From the NCBI RefSeq assembly GCF_041260155.1, contig NC_091947.1, positions 30,546,528-30,610,527 of the forward strand: a stretch of 64,000 nt of DNA. Reading direction: 5' to 3'. A program made the translations under genes and the position numbers. This document shows positions 13,701-26,527 of this stretch, in pieces. The first letter of the stretch is position 1, and the number at the start of each line of letters is the position of its first letter. The stretch comes from Ptychodera flava (taxonomy: Eukaryota; Hemichordata; Enteropneusta; Ptychoderidae). The notes below the pieces were generated by a model. That model had not been told where the DNA came from. It worked only from the letters and a program-made list of their open reading frames with translations, and did not search any database.

Positions 13701-16700
13701 GCCAACCTGGTAATATTGTTTTTTGGATCCATGGAAAATTGACTTTTACAAACCAGGAAGTTAAATTTGATTGTGTCTGTAGGCTTTTTTGACTTCAGCA
13801 TACTCTTGTTCACCAATCATATTTTTTTTCACTTGCACGAATGAGACTTAATATTGAAAATGAATGGAAAGGTTTTCTGGCCTTTATTTCTTCTAGAATA
13901 ATGATTTTCCCCGATTAGTAATGACAGAACAACGATCTTTGTTCCTAGATATTTCATAATGTTTTACACTGTTTTGTTTCACAGGTATGTATATTTACTA
14001 CTTATGGTGCATTGCGACAGAAATTTGCATCATGCTGAAATAATCTAATAGAAAATAAAATCAATACTGTACGACTTGAAACTGAATGATATACATGTAT
14101 GCATACTCAGTTTACAGCTCACTCTGTTTGAAATTGAAATTATGAACTTTAATCAGTAGCCACTCAGTTCCATTGCAGTAGGAGCTTGCTCGTCATGGAA
14201 AAATAACTTGGTCAAAATGAATGTTCATAGGGAGCACAACATAACAACATAGCATGGTAATTCGGGGCATGAATAGAATGGCACCCCGGTGATTTAAATA
14301 TGGATGTACTGTTCAGAATTTTCATAACGTGCTTCTTTTTCAGCATGTTGTTACAATTCAACAATTCATGACAAGCCTGCACAAAGTGGTACATTAATCG
14401 TCTGAACTCATTTTGAAGAAATAAATGAAAAAAAATCAGTTCTTGGTATTGCAACCAAAGCTGCATTGAACACACTGAAAAGTAATTTCTTCAAACTCAC
14501 GAAGTAGTGATAAATTCTGCAGATGGATTAATTGAACAGACTTACAACTCGGCTTTTTTTCTGTCGGAAATTAAAAGTGACATGTTTGATTCTGTACAAA
14601 TTGAAGGAGTGTTTTTTTTTTATTACAATCCTGCATGTAGTAAATTCTACTTGTGTGTCTCTTCTGCTTTATATCATGTTCAAGCCACTACTGTCTGTAT
14701 ATACTCATACACTGACATTCTCCATGGCTACTTTTTCTCAGTAATGTGTGAAATTTTGATAAAAAAAGAATGTTCTCACACTGTACTATGAGTGTATTGA
14801 GTAGCATGTTTGTATTGCAGATAAAAGTCAGGACTCACACGATTTCCATTAATTGTAGGTTAATGGAAAAAGTGGCCGTTTGTGTTGTTGCCATGGAGAC
14901 CAGTGTAACACTAGAGATCTACTGGACAGAAATCTTCCCCATACTCCTGTTGTAAAGGAGTGCTATACAAAAAGTAATAATAAATCAGGTAAGATACTTT
15001 TAGCTCATCATTAATCATTCATTTTTCAGATATTTTATCAAGATAGAGCCATCGCTATGAGAATACCTTGTTTTCATCATCTATTTATACTCATGGCTAT
15101 ATTAATTATCTATTTCAATTCTAAATTGCATATTGTCATTAGAGATATTTCGTTAATGGCTGTGATAAATCAGCTTCTTTCAATGGGTACTGGCAAGAAA
15201 TGTTCTCATTACCTGGAATCGAAAGCCGAAATGCCACAAAATAAACATAGATCAGTTTGTCTACTGCTTAGTCTTCAATTCAAAGGCTGCAGGAAGTGCT
15301 GAAAGCAGTATCATGATAGCCAGATAGTAGATATGAAAGCTGGCATGATAACCGGTACTTGTTTCACTGTCTATCATCCTGCCTGAAACGGGAATCAATG
15401 CAATATCAACGGTTTGAACATAATACAATGAGATGCATCTTTTGTAAATATCAAAAGACTTCTGTTGACAATAAAATGGACTCCAATGCATTCATGAAGA
15501 TTATCGAACTGCCTCAAACTTGTTCTAACTTCGTAGCACCAAAATGACATAATACTGGTAAAATCAGGTAAATAATGTTTTAACCCTTTGCCCTTCACCA
15601 CTTTATATACCGGTATTTCCATTATTTTCAACCAGAAAGAGAGTAAAAATCAACCCTGTGCAAGTATTTACTTTCAAACACATTAGTTTACAGGTAACCC
15701 AGCAGACAATACAATTTGTTTCTTTGAATAATTTCAGTTCCCTTCACCAAGATTCACTGTGACACTGATGAAAGTCAATTCTGTATCAATATGACCCAAA
15801 AAGAAGAAACATCATATTACTGTAGCAACAGAGACCATGAATATTTCTGTCAGAAACACAACCTAACCAAAGGAGGTTGTTATTCAGGAATGGTAAGTAA
15901 ACAAGTTTTCATCAAAATTTCGTAAATGGTTCTTACGTAACCTAAATGAAACAAGGTGTATTTTAATCAGTTGATGCACAAATAATGAAGTTTCCTCAAT
16001 GAAATGATGATTTGATGGTAATATCATCAATGTGAGTTTGTGATAACATAGTTATTGTCCATCCTGTTTTGTCTTTGTGTAGCTCAAAGGTCAAGAAAGT
16101 ACACTTTGTTGTTGTAATGAAGACAGTTGCAATGCAGATCCAAACTTCATTGTTTCAGTAAGTATCAAATAACTTAAACACGGCCATTAATAAATCTGTC
16201 TGATTCTTGCAATTATTGGGAGTGTCCATCCATAGTTAATGGAGCATAGCATCAACAAATACCCTTCCATTGACTTTTTTCTTGTCTATTTCTTCTATAT
16301 TCTGCACAAATCCTTTTCACTCAACTTCCCAATGTTCAAGTCCAATGTTGGCACCAATTCCATTCGGTTGTACTCCTACAAAATGTGTTGATGAAATAGC
16401 TAAGTTAGAATTGGCCACTTAAAGATTATGTTACAGCTTTATCCCCTTTTCAGTAAACCCATTGAGGAAGTTTGCTGTCAACATTAGTGGATTTATTAGA
16501 GTTAGGAATATTGACACAAAGTTTAGTCTAAATGTCTGCAATAGAAAGCATGGCTACCATTTTGTGGAGCTAAATCTGGTGATGAGTAAACAAATTTTGT
16601 CAAAGGTATATGTAACAGTACTTTTTCCTCTTTCAATTGTATAACATAAAAACAGCGTTAAATTTCTTTTTTTTTCCAGCCTGTAAAAAATAACCATTTT

Positions 16701-16859
16701 AATTACAACATTGTGATTTATGTATTGTCCACACTGATAATCGTTGTCTTGGTGATAACCGTGATTCTGTTGCTGGTGAAGCGACGCAAGACACCCATGG
16801 ACCCTGACATGGTACAGATAACCTACAGCAGACTCACAGCAGATCTTGCAGATGGCTGA
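10768..16859 (+). CDS. Type I membrane protein with two activin-receptor-like three-finger domains, no kinase
   Basis: Six exons join in frame: 10768-10838, 12373-12958, 14859-14988, 15738-15892, 16083-16157 and 16680-16859 (TGA), giving 398 aa. Exon 1 encodes a signal peptide (MADSRCYGLSVTLLCILSF). Exon 2 encodes a Thr/Ser/Pro-rich, N-glycosylation-rich stalk of about 130 aa ending in a dibasic REKR site, then the first cysteine domain. Domain 1 ends LCCCHGDQCN and domain 2 ends LCCCNEDSCN. This CCC-x3/4-CN signature and the spacing before it resemble type II activin/BMP receptor ectodomains. The last exon encodes a TM helix (VLSTLIIVVLVITVILLLV), a basic stop-transfer KRRK and a tail of about 22 aa with YSRL, a YxxPhi-type sorting motif. 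There is no kinase domain, so a decoy or co-receptor role (compare BAMBI) is inference. A general Ly6/uPAR-type protein is the alternative. Confidence 0.82.
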
Positions 16860-18000
16860 ACGTAACAGATAAAATTTACATCAACCCTGCAACGGACAGT
16901 TTTCATGAACCTCACATCCTGGTATTTTTTGATGTGTATTGAGCAGTTTGATAAAATACTACCAATAGTCAAGAATATTCACTGAGTTATTTTCACTGAT
17001 TGTTATTTTTATTCAAGCAAAAGTCTGCATACCCCACAGGAAATGTTAGATTTTAAATAACAGGTACCACCCCAGTAAATACTATAATGTGAGGTCATGA
17101 AGATTGTCTATAATAACATTTCATTTTGTTTTCTTCTGTGTGCTGCCATAAATTGCTAATTGTTGAATATTAAATCTTCAACCACAGACGGTAGAACTGA
17201 GACACTTCTACTGTCTATGCTTCAAAATGGTTCTAACCTACGGATAGGTCTTTGTTCAGTCATAGATTAAAGAGTGAGAAACATACTTTTTGATATAAAA
17301 TGGTTTGTTTTCCAACTGTTATTGTCATTCTTACATGGATCAACCACTTTCTAGGTGATGACAGTTATGAAAAGCTTAGGGAATTTTCCATGATATGCAA
17401 GGCAAGACAAAAATAAAAAGAGTCTTACTATTACCTATGGGAGGCCACATAATAAATCAACATCCTCCTAGGAAATATGTCTCTGTTTCTCTGTAATGAA
17501 AGCCCCCTTGCCCAGTGGAATTTTACTACATGTACGGTGCATCATGTTGAGCGACATATACAGTACAATATTTTCTGACAAGTTTACAAAACTGTCTTTA
17601 CCAGAAAATGAAAATATTATTTTGTGTTTAACTGTCCTAATGTGGCTTTGTTAGAAGTTGCGTTCCTTCTCCATTGATGATGTACTAAACTTCAGGAATG
17701 AATGCTGTGCCTTCTAGCATAGACCCTATGCTTCTAGTCAGTAAGTGACTGACCTCACAAAGTGCTTTCAGCAATGCTTGAAAGTTAATAATTGTACTCT
17801 GGCCTCGTGCAATGATCCACAAATGGTTATTGATTGAGGCAAGGTGTATGTGCGTAATTCATCAAATCTGTCTCAGTGAACAGAACAAGGTCTCTTAAAT
17901 TTTGATCTTTTTTTCCTATTGAAATTTTACTTTAGGGCAAATCGCAATGTGGAAACAAACAGTGCTCTAAATGACTTTTGAATCGGATGTTATTTTTATT

Positions 18001-19045
18001 AGCTCACATTTGGTTTTACCAATGTGAGTTTATCGTATAGGCTGAAGTCGATGGCGTCTGTATGTATGTGTGTATGTATGTATGTATGTATGTATGTATG
18101 TACAGTATGTCCGTCAACATCAAAAACATGCAAACCGCTGCACGTTTCAGCTTGGTATTTGGTGTGTGGATGCATCCTGGGCTATAGATGGGATTTTGTT
18201 CAAATGAAGTATGCATTGCCAAAATTATGCAAATGAGCTTACAAAATGTGAAAATGGTTAAGAATTAATGACTCAAGAACCGCTTTTTTGATTGCTTTGA
18301 AAATTTTTGTGCAAGTACCTTAGGTGAACTTTATACAGTTTTATGAATATTGTGCAGATATCCTTAATTTTGTATTTTTGCTGAATTTTTTTGTGATTTT
18401 TCTCATTTTCAGTAAAAATTCTTCTTCTCTGAAACCGCCAGCCCAATCGCTCTCAAATTTGGGTTGTCTCTTTGCAAGGGTGTTACTCTTCTAATTTGTT
18501 GAAATTATGACAAAATTGGGAAAATTACTATTTTTGTGCAATTTTGTCATTTTTGGTCAAAAAATCTTAGACAGTATTTCCTTTTTAAAACCACTGGACA
18601 GACAGCTTTCATATCTGGTACACAGATGTACAGAGATGACAATAGTTAGATATGTGGAAATTGTCCTGAAATATAAAATATTGTATTTTTAAGACAATAT
18701 TGTCATTTTTGGTCAAGAAAACTTTATCTCAAAATTACTTGTTTGATAGCTTTGTAATTTGGTATAAAGTCCCTTGTTTGATAGCTTTGTAATTTGGTAT
18801 AAAGTCCCGAAAGATGTTATTAGATAAATTTTCTGCTCAAAGTGTTGGGAAACCCCAAAATTTGTATATTTTAGGTACTTTTCTCAGTTTGTGACCTTAA
18901 ATGACCTACACCAACCCAGGAATATGTTGTGAGACAATTTTGAAGGCTGTGAACATAATTTTGTCATATTTGGTACCAATTTGTAGGAAAATTTGATCCA
19001 GAAAACAAAGCTGAGGTGATTTTTTTCATTTTGGACCAATTTTTA
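18001..19045. mobile_element. Second satellite-bearing element related to the 6.6-8.3 kb element, opposite orientation
   Basis: It begins ttattagctc followed by a hairpin at 18003-18028 (ctcacatttggt paired with accaatgtgag, one bulged base), a tgta microsatellite at about 18060-18102 and ccgtcaacat. The body consists of diverged units of about 150 bp containing ttttggtcaaaaaatctt and aaaaccact-type phrases, the reverse complement of the 146-bp unit phrases of the first element. In its own sense strand the hairpin again abuts GAGCTAA followed by T. The far end fades out near 19045 without a recognisable terminus. Confidence 0.55.
18739..18808. repeat. Exact 2 x 35 bp tandem duplication
   Basis: Two identical 35-bp copies (18739-18773 and 18774-18808) start ttgtttgatagctttg and end aaagtccc. 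Identity across both copies implies a recent local duplication inside the older satellite-bearing element. Confidence 0.95.
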
Positions 19046-22000
19046 CAACTTTTCTATGTAAGACATACAAGAACTGATGAGAAATTTGGATTCAGGATAA
19101 TTCCAGATGTTGTAATCACCGCCCACAGTGGAAGGCATTTCACTATCTGTAACTAACTTAAGTGCTGTTTACATTAGAATGATAACACTCATGGCATTAA
19201 TTAAAAATCTCCAAGGTTGTAAATGTACTTCCTGTCATTTGGTCTTATGTAATACCAAGGGGTGGAACATTTGATATTAAGGAGGGGGGTAGGGTCTAGA
19301 AGATCGATGATGCAGCATTACTTTTTTACCAGATCCCTTGTGCATTTTTTCCCACTCCCACCTTTTCTTTTTTTATCAAGCCTTCTCTGTTTTTTGTTGT
19401 TGACATTTGCTTATGTATTTAGGATCTGCTTCTCCCATTGCTATAGAAGTTGATATGCATGTTCCTAAAGATGACCTCCACCACCTAAGTTGGAGACCTT
19501 ATTTGCTTTTGTCATTCTTGTTTTTCTGGTTTAAATATTTCTTGAATGGACCAATTCAAACCGAATGTGAGCACATAGTGTCCTTGACAGTATTTTTTTG
19601 CATCTAACGTAATTGTGATGATTGTATGTTATTAGTGCAGGAAGTAAGAATGTTTTGTCAAAAAAAATTAGAATTATTTGGGGTCAGAGACACACTTTAC
19701 TCATTATTTGTTTCTATCAGTGCCTCAAATCTTGTGCCATGAAAAGCAAAAGTTTAATTCAAACGAACTATCACTCCAGATTCATTTATTTGAACTTGAT
19801 GACTTATGACTCTGGCGCAGGTACCAAGGATTCTCTGTGTGTTTCATTCTGAGATTAAGTCTTCTGTCCTTGACAGTGTATTTGATATAGACAAGTGCCA
19901 CTTTCACAAGCTATCAGCAGCTTTCAATCAAAGGGCAATTTGACAGAGGACAGGGCTATTATGACCAAAGTTCCAAGAGGCTATTGGATGATAGATTACT
20001 TGGCCTTCAAGGCATAATAGCTGTGATTCAAAGCATTTTTTCGTTCATTTTTAATGTTTTGCCTCTTCTTTTATCAGTAGCTGAAAGCTCTAACTGCCAT
20101 AACCTCTTTGTTTCTCTTGGAGTCAATTCTATCTGTACGTGCAATATTTTGCTTGTTTAATATTTTATGTTTTGAGTACAGTGGTATATTTTTGGCATTT
20201 ACCACATCATGGGTGAGCAAATCCTGCAATTTGTGGACCAGAACTGCCAATTTTCTTCTGCATGGACAACTCAATTTGCTCAATATTCCAAAACTTTTGC
20301 CATGAAAAAGGTATACAGGACTACCAGGGCGTAGGACTGAACAGGCTTGACCACCGGACTTACCTTGATAGTGGTCCCAAATGCTCACCCCTGCATACCG
20401 GTATATTTACAGAGCTTTTATTACGTACTGTGACAATCACAGAGAAGTGGTTCATGAGTTTCATGAAAGTACTAGTTCTGGATAATGCGAACTTGTGAAT
20501 GGGTGTTGTATCAGTGTATTTAATAATTTACACAAAATGTACATGCTTGTGTGTGTGCAGTGGCAATATAACACAGATAGGGCTTTAAAAAGTTGACAAA
20601 TTAGGTCATACCTAAATTCTTCATATCTAGGTTTTGTAATATCCTTAGTGTGAAATATGACCAAGCTTCAAAGGTAATACAACTGCACATATTCCTGATA
20701 TTGCCTATAAGGTATAGGAATGTACAATTCATTAATCTTTGCTAACTTGAAAGAGATGTCAGTTGAAATTTGAAAATCACCAATCATATTTTAATGTTTT
20801 AGTTGGTAGTCCAATATTTCTAACATTGATTAGCTTAAAATTCAAATGTTTTCAGTTTTACCTTGTCTTCTACTTCATCAACCAGGCTACAGTAATTTGT
20901 TCATAGCTTTATAGGCTGCTAGGTTTCACCAGATTTGTTCTCAATATTCTTATGCGTTTAATTATACTTATTGTTAAAGTATACATTAACCTGGTAGCAT
21001 CCTTTAGGACACAGTCACATGATTGCAAAAAGCTCTTATGATAATGACATAAAAAATCGCAAGCTTTCTAATGTGCACAGTAGCAGTCAAAAGATTTAGC
21101 AGTATTTTTAGACTTGAAAACTTTATCTTTTAGATTTGTCATGCCATGCATGTTTCATTCTATTCTTATATAAATTAACTGGTATATGGCGATTTAAATT
21201 CAATATTAACATTTTTTTTCTCAAAACCCGCTGCCTTGTTAGACCATAGTCTTTCCATTAAAAAACAGTACAGGGATTTTCCAGAGTATTGTTCTGTTGT
21301 TCCAAAGAGATCTACTGATAGCAGTCTCAAGTTCACATCAATATGCTCTTCCTTCTGTCTGAACTGTGAACAAAACTCATCAGAACTTATGACTCTCGGT
21401 CATCAGGTGTTTTTTTTTCTGGAAACTATGGAAACAAGAAAAGTCATGTTGTTCAATATCTCTGTGACAGATGTGTCATTCTCTGAGCAGCAGGGAAACC
21501 TGCAAACATCCTCTTTCGTACTTCCTTGCAGTTTCCATGTTGGCTCCCTATAAAGCCGAGGTCATGGAAGTCAGATGTAAGATTCAGAACACGGAATACC
21601 ATACCCCTATATTGATGTCTGAACTTGAGACTTGTTACAGTGAAATTTTCTAGAAGTTGTAAATAGTCTGTTACTAACTTATTGTGATTGTAAACTTTCT
21701 GATAGATATGTTTTGTAAGTGATTTCATGTCCTTTGCAATTTTATGAGTCATAACTTACAACATTATGGAGACAAAATGTTTTATTTCTACCACAGGTGC
21801 ATGATTAGTAGACATGCAAGAAATAATACTTTTAGTTTATGGTGTTCACACCAGGGTTTCAAGTAGTGATTTTTATCATTAACTCGTATTTCATCCATGA
21901 CTTTGTATCAACCGCATCGTGTGCTATTTAGCGAAACTTACAATTTGAGAAATATCGCACAAAGACTCAAACTGTTCACTAGTGTTGGAGTATCTATGTG

Positions 22001-23626
22001 AAACCACTCAAGGGTTATTTACAATAAACAGATGAATAAAGGCTTCACAGGAATTTTAAACTGTCCTTTCATTGGATATTGGTTTACAGTCAAAACTGCT
22101 GATGATTCAGTGATATTTGCTGCTAACAAACATTCATTTTCAATGTTTTAAGAGAAATTTTCAGATATTATATCATTAATACCAAGTTTCTCGTCGCTTA
22201 CCTACAGTTTTAAAGTGATCATCAATGGGCCATAAATTTCCTTTTGATAAGGTATAATTTCTGCCTGTGTGTGCAGTTACCATGACAACTTGGCAGTGAA
22301 TAATGGCACGAATGACTCATTTTTGATGTACACCATATTGTGAGAGCCAAAACTGTGGTAAGTGCCATAGTTTGATTTATAGGGGTTAGTTTAAAGCCCA
22401 ATAAATCGCAAAAGACCTTGGTTGCATCATAATACATGCACTGTAACACTCTAAGTTTAAATCTTGCCGCAATACATATTGTAAAGTCAGGTTGGCATAA
22501 AAAATGAGATCCTAATTGTGACTTGCCAAAGGTTTTCTGAAACATAACCACCACATTTTTTGTCATCATTATTCAAGATTTTTAACCAACCTACTTACTG
22601 ATCTCATCTTGGAGCTTGGAATCTGGCTGTAGACAAGAACCTATGAGTGTATTTGCACTGCTATTACTGACAACTGTATAGATTGTCAAAAAACTATAAA
22701 ATATGTACATTTTGTTTGCCAAAGATCACCATTAGCTGTAAGTTGTTTAACACGTTCACAAAATTTAAGTCATCATGCTTTATGAAAAATTATTGTTCCT
22801 ACCCTTAATGATTCATAAAAATTTTATTATTTCTTGAGGTGTTTATTTAGTGTAAGTAGAATCCTTCTGTTTTTCAATGCCATCTTTAGACAAAGTCTCT
22901 CTGTACTAGAATTGCTACAAGTCTTTAACATTTCTATCACATCTATTTCCATGGAATTTCATACACATTTCTTATAGGAAAACCCTTGGGAGATAATTTC
23001 TAATAGATCAGAATTTTTATCTGGGATGTTCACAAATACAAACAAGCATTCAGTATTTCGGAGATTTTTCAAAACTTTATTGAATAAAGGAAACTTATTT
23101 CAATAAATATATAATTTTATTTTTGTGTGTTTGCTCTCTACAGATATTTAAAATTAATCAATATTATATTAAACATATAATTATTTTATCAAATGAATCT
23201 CGAAAGGGTGGAAAAAGTTAAAATGGTAAAGCTATATTACACTTGTTCAAGCTGCACCATATGTCCGCACAGTACATGTCATATACTATAATGTGAAGGC
23301 AAAGTTTTCCAATTTTCTTTGCATAATCACTGCACTACCGGGTTACTAGAATTGTACACATATGACCTATTCAAATAAATGTCACTTCAATATGAAAACT
23401 AAATGGAGTATGTTGAAAAAATTTGAAATAATATTATCTGAAGATCATGCTATGTTTGTACAATAACTTGCATTATTGACATGTTGACATCTGTACAGTC
23501 ATGTGTGAAGTTAGCAGTACTGGCCTGTCAAATTCTTTCCTTTGTTGGGACTACCCTTTTAGCAAAATCTGGCAATACATTGAAAATATATACACATACA
23601 CAATGTACTTGACTTTCATACAACAC

Positions 23627-24243
23627 ATTGGGCTTGAAATTAATTTTGTCATGGTAGTCCAAACAGACAACCATTTCCAAAAGTTGGTTGTCCCAAAATG
23701 ACATCTAGTAGCCAGCTTTTACTCCAGCTATATTTGTTTTAAAGTACATGACTACTATTTCTGACAATCTGATACACATACATGTATATTGTACTCATAA
23801 TGCCAAACAACATCTCTCATCTAATTTAATTTTGAAGCAGCCCAGCAATATAGTGACAGCGCATGAAAGCACTCTTATAGGCTGAAATATTGCATGAAAG
23901 TATATCACAAACTACTCAATTTTCTTTGTAAATGGTGTAATTTTGAAAGTTATTTTGAATCAAACAGAGTAAAGCAAATAAAAATAAGACTCAGTGATAG
24001 TCCAATAGGACAACCATTTCCAGAAATCAGTATTTCCAAGGCAAGGTTTGGTCATCCTGAGGGCCTATTAGTGCAAGATGCAAGGTATAATGATGTTCAA
24101 ATATGCAGATTACATTAATGAGCATTGTTTCGGTATTAAAATTCTATGCTAATGCCCCTTAATCAATGTGGAATATTCATGTACGTCTGATCTTGCATTG
24201 TATACTGAGGGCCAGGGACTATCGTTAATTTCAAGCCCTGACA
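23627..24243. mobile_element. Inverted-repeat element with GGGCTTGAAATTAA ends
   Basis: The left end near 23630 reads gggcttgaaattaa with ggtagtcc a few bases further in. The right end near 24215-24238 carries the reverse complement, gggactat followed by ttaatttcaagccc. Internal phrases gacaaccatttcca recur at about 23667 and 24009 with ggtagtcc/atagtcc before them. No coding capacity was found. I call it a short DNA-transposon derivative or interspersed repeat. Confidence 0.5.
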
Positions 24244-24524
24244 CAAATACTATGTTCAGACAGGGAAAAATTGAAACGCTTCTGCAACACTATTTGTGAT
24301 TTGTAAACACAGGGGATTAATAGATTGAGTCCACTTGCGTCCACATACACAAAATTAAGCCATTGTTTTGATGTTTAAGACGTCTTAATGCGCCCTCTCG
24401 AGTTCAAAAGGTGTGTATGGCTAAGCATTGTTTGCAACAAGATGGCTGAAATGGACGACGTCGTACTGGCTGTAAAGAATGTGAAAGAGGCTCCCCACCT
24501 AACTATCCAACATGTTTTTGTGTC

Positions 24525-24762
24525 GAGTTTGTGTTTTATTCGTTTCTAAAATGTGTTCCTACATTCTTATCCGATTGTTTGTGTTAATAAAAATGTTTGT
24601 TTCGCCTCGCCATAAGCTTTCCTCACACAAACAAAACATTACCGTCCACACTAATCCAAACCTCCCTAGAAATATCCGAGGCGAAACAAACATTTTTATT
24701 AACACAAACAATCGGATAAGAATGTAGGAACACATTTTTGAAACATCAAACACAAACTTAAT
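24525..24762. repeat. Large inverted repeat (foldback), 68-bp core arms
   Basis: Arms 24542-24609 and 24677-24744 are reverse complements with one mismatch, separated by 67 bp. Weaker pairing with small indels extends the arms outward to about 24525 and 24762. Each arm contains cctacattcttatccgattg. The arms encode the same antisense peptide pieces, which explains the mirrored open frames on both strands; neither is a gene. Confidence 0.93.
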
Positions 24763-24774
24763 GACTCAATCGAA

Positions 24775-25460
24775 TATTTTTGTTCCCAATTAATAAATCA
24801 TAGACAATCTCAATTCTCGGTTTGTGGCAATTTTTGTCGACTGATAAAAGTCTTTTCATCTTCAACATTCCATTCTAATTTCACCTACGGTATATAATAT
24901 CCTAACCTCCTGTGACTTTCCTTCTAAACGTTGATTTGCCTTGTGCACCAAAGAGATGCTGTATTTTATGCCAAACGATGAAAAAATATGTGAAGAAATA
25001 ACCATGTATCAGTCAGTACGGCAGGCGACACCCGGACAGCCATACCGATTGGGGACAGAGCAGAGTAGATCGAAACGCAAACGGGGTGTTATTATAAGAA
25101 AGGCGGTGACTTATTTTAAAGCTGAATAAAATGCTGTCTCTGGTTGTGTAAGTCTGATGATCGAAACATATATTTTGTTCCCAGTTGATTAATCATGGGG
25201 GATGTCAGTCTCGATCTCCCCTTTATGGTTCGATATTTACTGACTCGTTCCCTCTCATTTTTGTCAATCAATGAAAGCATTTTCGTCTTCCATATTCAAT
25301 ATTACTTTGACCGATGTTACATCCTGACCTATACTGTCATTAGTTTTGACCAACGTACAAAGACATTGCCCATGCGTCCGGCTGATGAGATGTTTTGCAA
25401 AACGGTGAAGAAATGGGGGCCCGGGAGACATCGATGTCAGTCTTTCCGGACTGTTTACAT
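24775..25460. repeat. Diverged direct repeat, spacing about 400 bp
   Basis: Phrases around 24778-24900 (tttttgttcccaattaataa, then attctaatttcacctacgg) recur in diverged form at about 25172-25320 (ttttgttcccagttgattaa, then attactttgaccgatgtta). A following phrase starting gagatgctgtatttt near 24953 has a counterpart gagatgttttgcaaaacggt near 25387. The sequence is non-coding as far as I can see. Confidence 0.5.
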
Positions 25461-26219
25461 GTAGCTAATAGGGGATATCAAAGGAGATGAATCAGTTAGT
25501 TGAATAAAACATAACTTTTCGGACTTATTTTATGTCAATTTTGTCAATGTCGGACTTTTGATTCAAGAGAAACCAGAATCACCTACAGAGATGTCTGTAT
25601 TAAACACGGACGCACAATTGGGAATAGTTTGTTATGCTACTGTCGGTCTCAGTCGTGGTGTCTCTCCCATAAAATTTCGAAGCTATAGGTCTACACTTGT
25701 CGTTTCGATTCACAGGTAGCGGTACACCGATGACCAGATATTGTACCGTTCTTTAATCTAGTCTAAGCAATTTTACGAGACTGCACTATTTGCCATCGTG
25801 TCTCCCCGTGAACGTCCTTGAACCTATGGACGTGACCATTGTTTTACTGCGCCCATTAGAGTGTAAACCCCTGTTCGTTACCAGCAGAATACTTTTTAAA
25901 GTTCTGTACATCAGTGTACACTGTGTGTATAAGCCCTAAACCTAGTTTAATTCAATTATGGAAAGGTATTAAAGAATAAAGGGTCGTTACAGTTGCTAAA
26001 ATTGCGAGAAAATGGCACTTTTTACTCAAATAGAATAGTCCTATTCACAAGCGCTATTGTTTTAAATAACGTCCATGGTGTGCTGTTGATTTTCATTCTT
26101 TCGTGCAATTTCATTCGCTTGAAGCAATTATCCTTTCATTTGACTGCTCTATGGGACTCTTCTGAATATGTGTTTTGGATAAAAAGAACTCTACAGTGAA
26201 AGACATAAACTTCGACGGT

Positions 26220-26527
26220 GATAGGTATACAATATCGGTTCGATGTGTGAAGATATACAGATTACAAGTTATTTTAGAAGTTCTCAAAACCAGTAAAAAT
26301 AATTCTGCGCGCCACTTGTTGATAATTTCTTCTTGTGAACGTCCTTGAATCCGTGACCGCGACCATCGTTTTCGATAGGTATACAATATTGGTTCGATGT
26401 GCGAAGATATACAGATTACAAGTTATTTTAGAAGTTCTCAAAACCAGTAAAAATAATTCTGCGCGCCACTTATTGATAATTTCTTCTTGTGAACGTCCTT
26501 GAATCCGTGACCGCGACCATTGTTCTC
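26220..26527. repeat. Two tandem 154-bp copies
   Basis: Copy 1 at 26220-26373 and copy 2 at 26374-26527 are nearly identical, with only a few substitutions. Both begin gataggtatacaatat and end with ccgtgaccgcgaccat plus seven bases. A shorter diverged relative of the end of the unit (gtgaacgtccttgaa, then cgtgaccattgtttt) lies at about 25808-25845. Open frames crossing the repeat on the minus strand repeat the same peptide and show no known domain. Confidence 0.93.

Larger units (their letters stand above)
16860..24269. other. Non-coding interval downstream of the three-finger receptor gene
   Basis: After the receptor stop codon the sequence is AT-rich. A plausible polyadenylation signal aataaa lies near 17412. 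From 19050 to 23626 I see no conserved coding exon. A short phrase tttgatatt followed by a G run near 19270-19290 also occurs, as tttgatatttcggggg, near 60965 and may be an interspersed repeat remnant. Confidence 0.6.

Noticed and set aside
24512-24753. Mirrored ORFs on both strands (about 64-71 codons)
   Set aside because: Explained entirely by the 68-bp inverted repeat.
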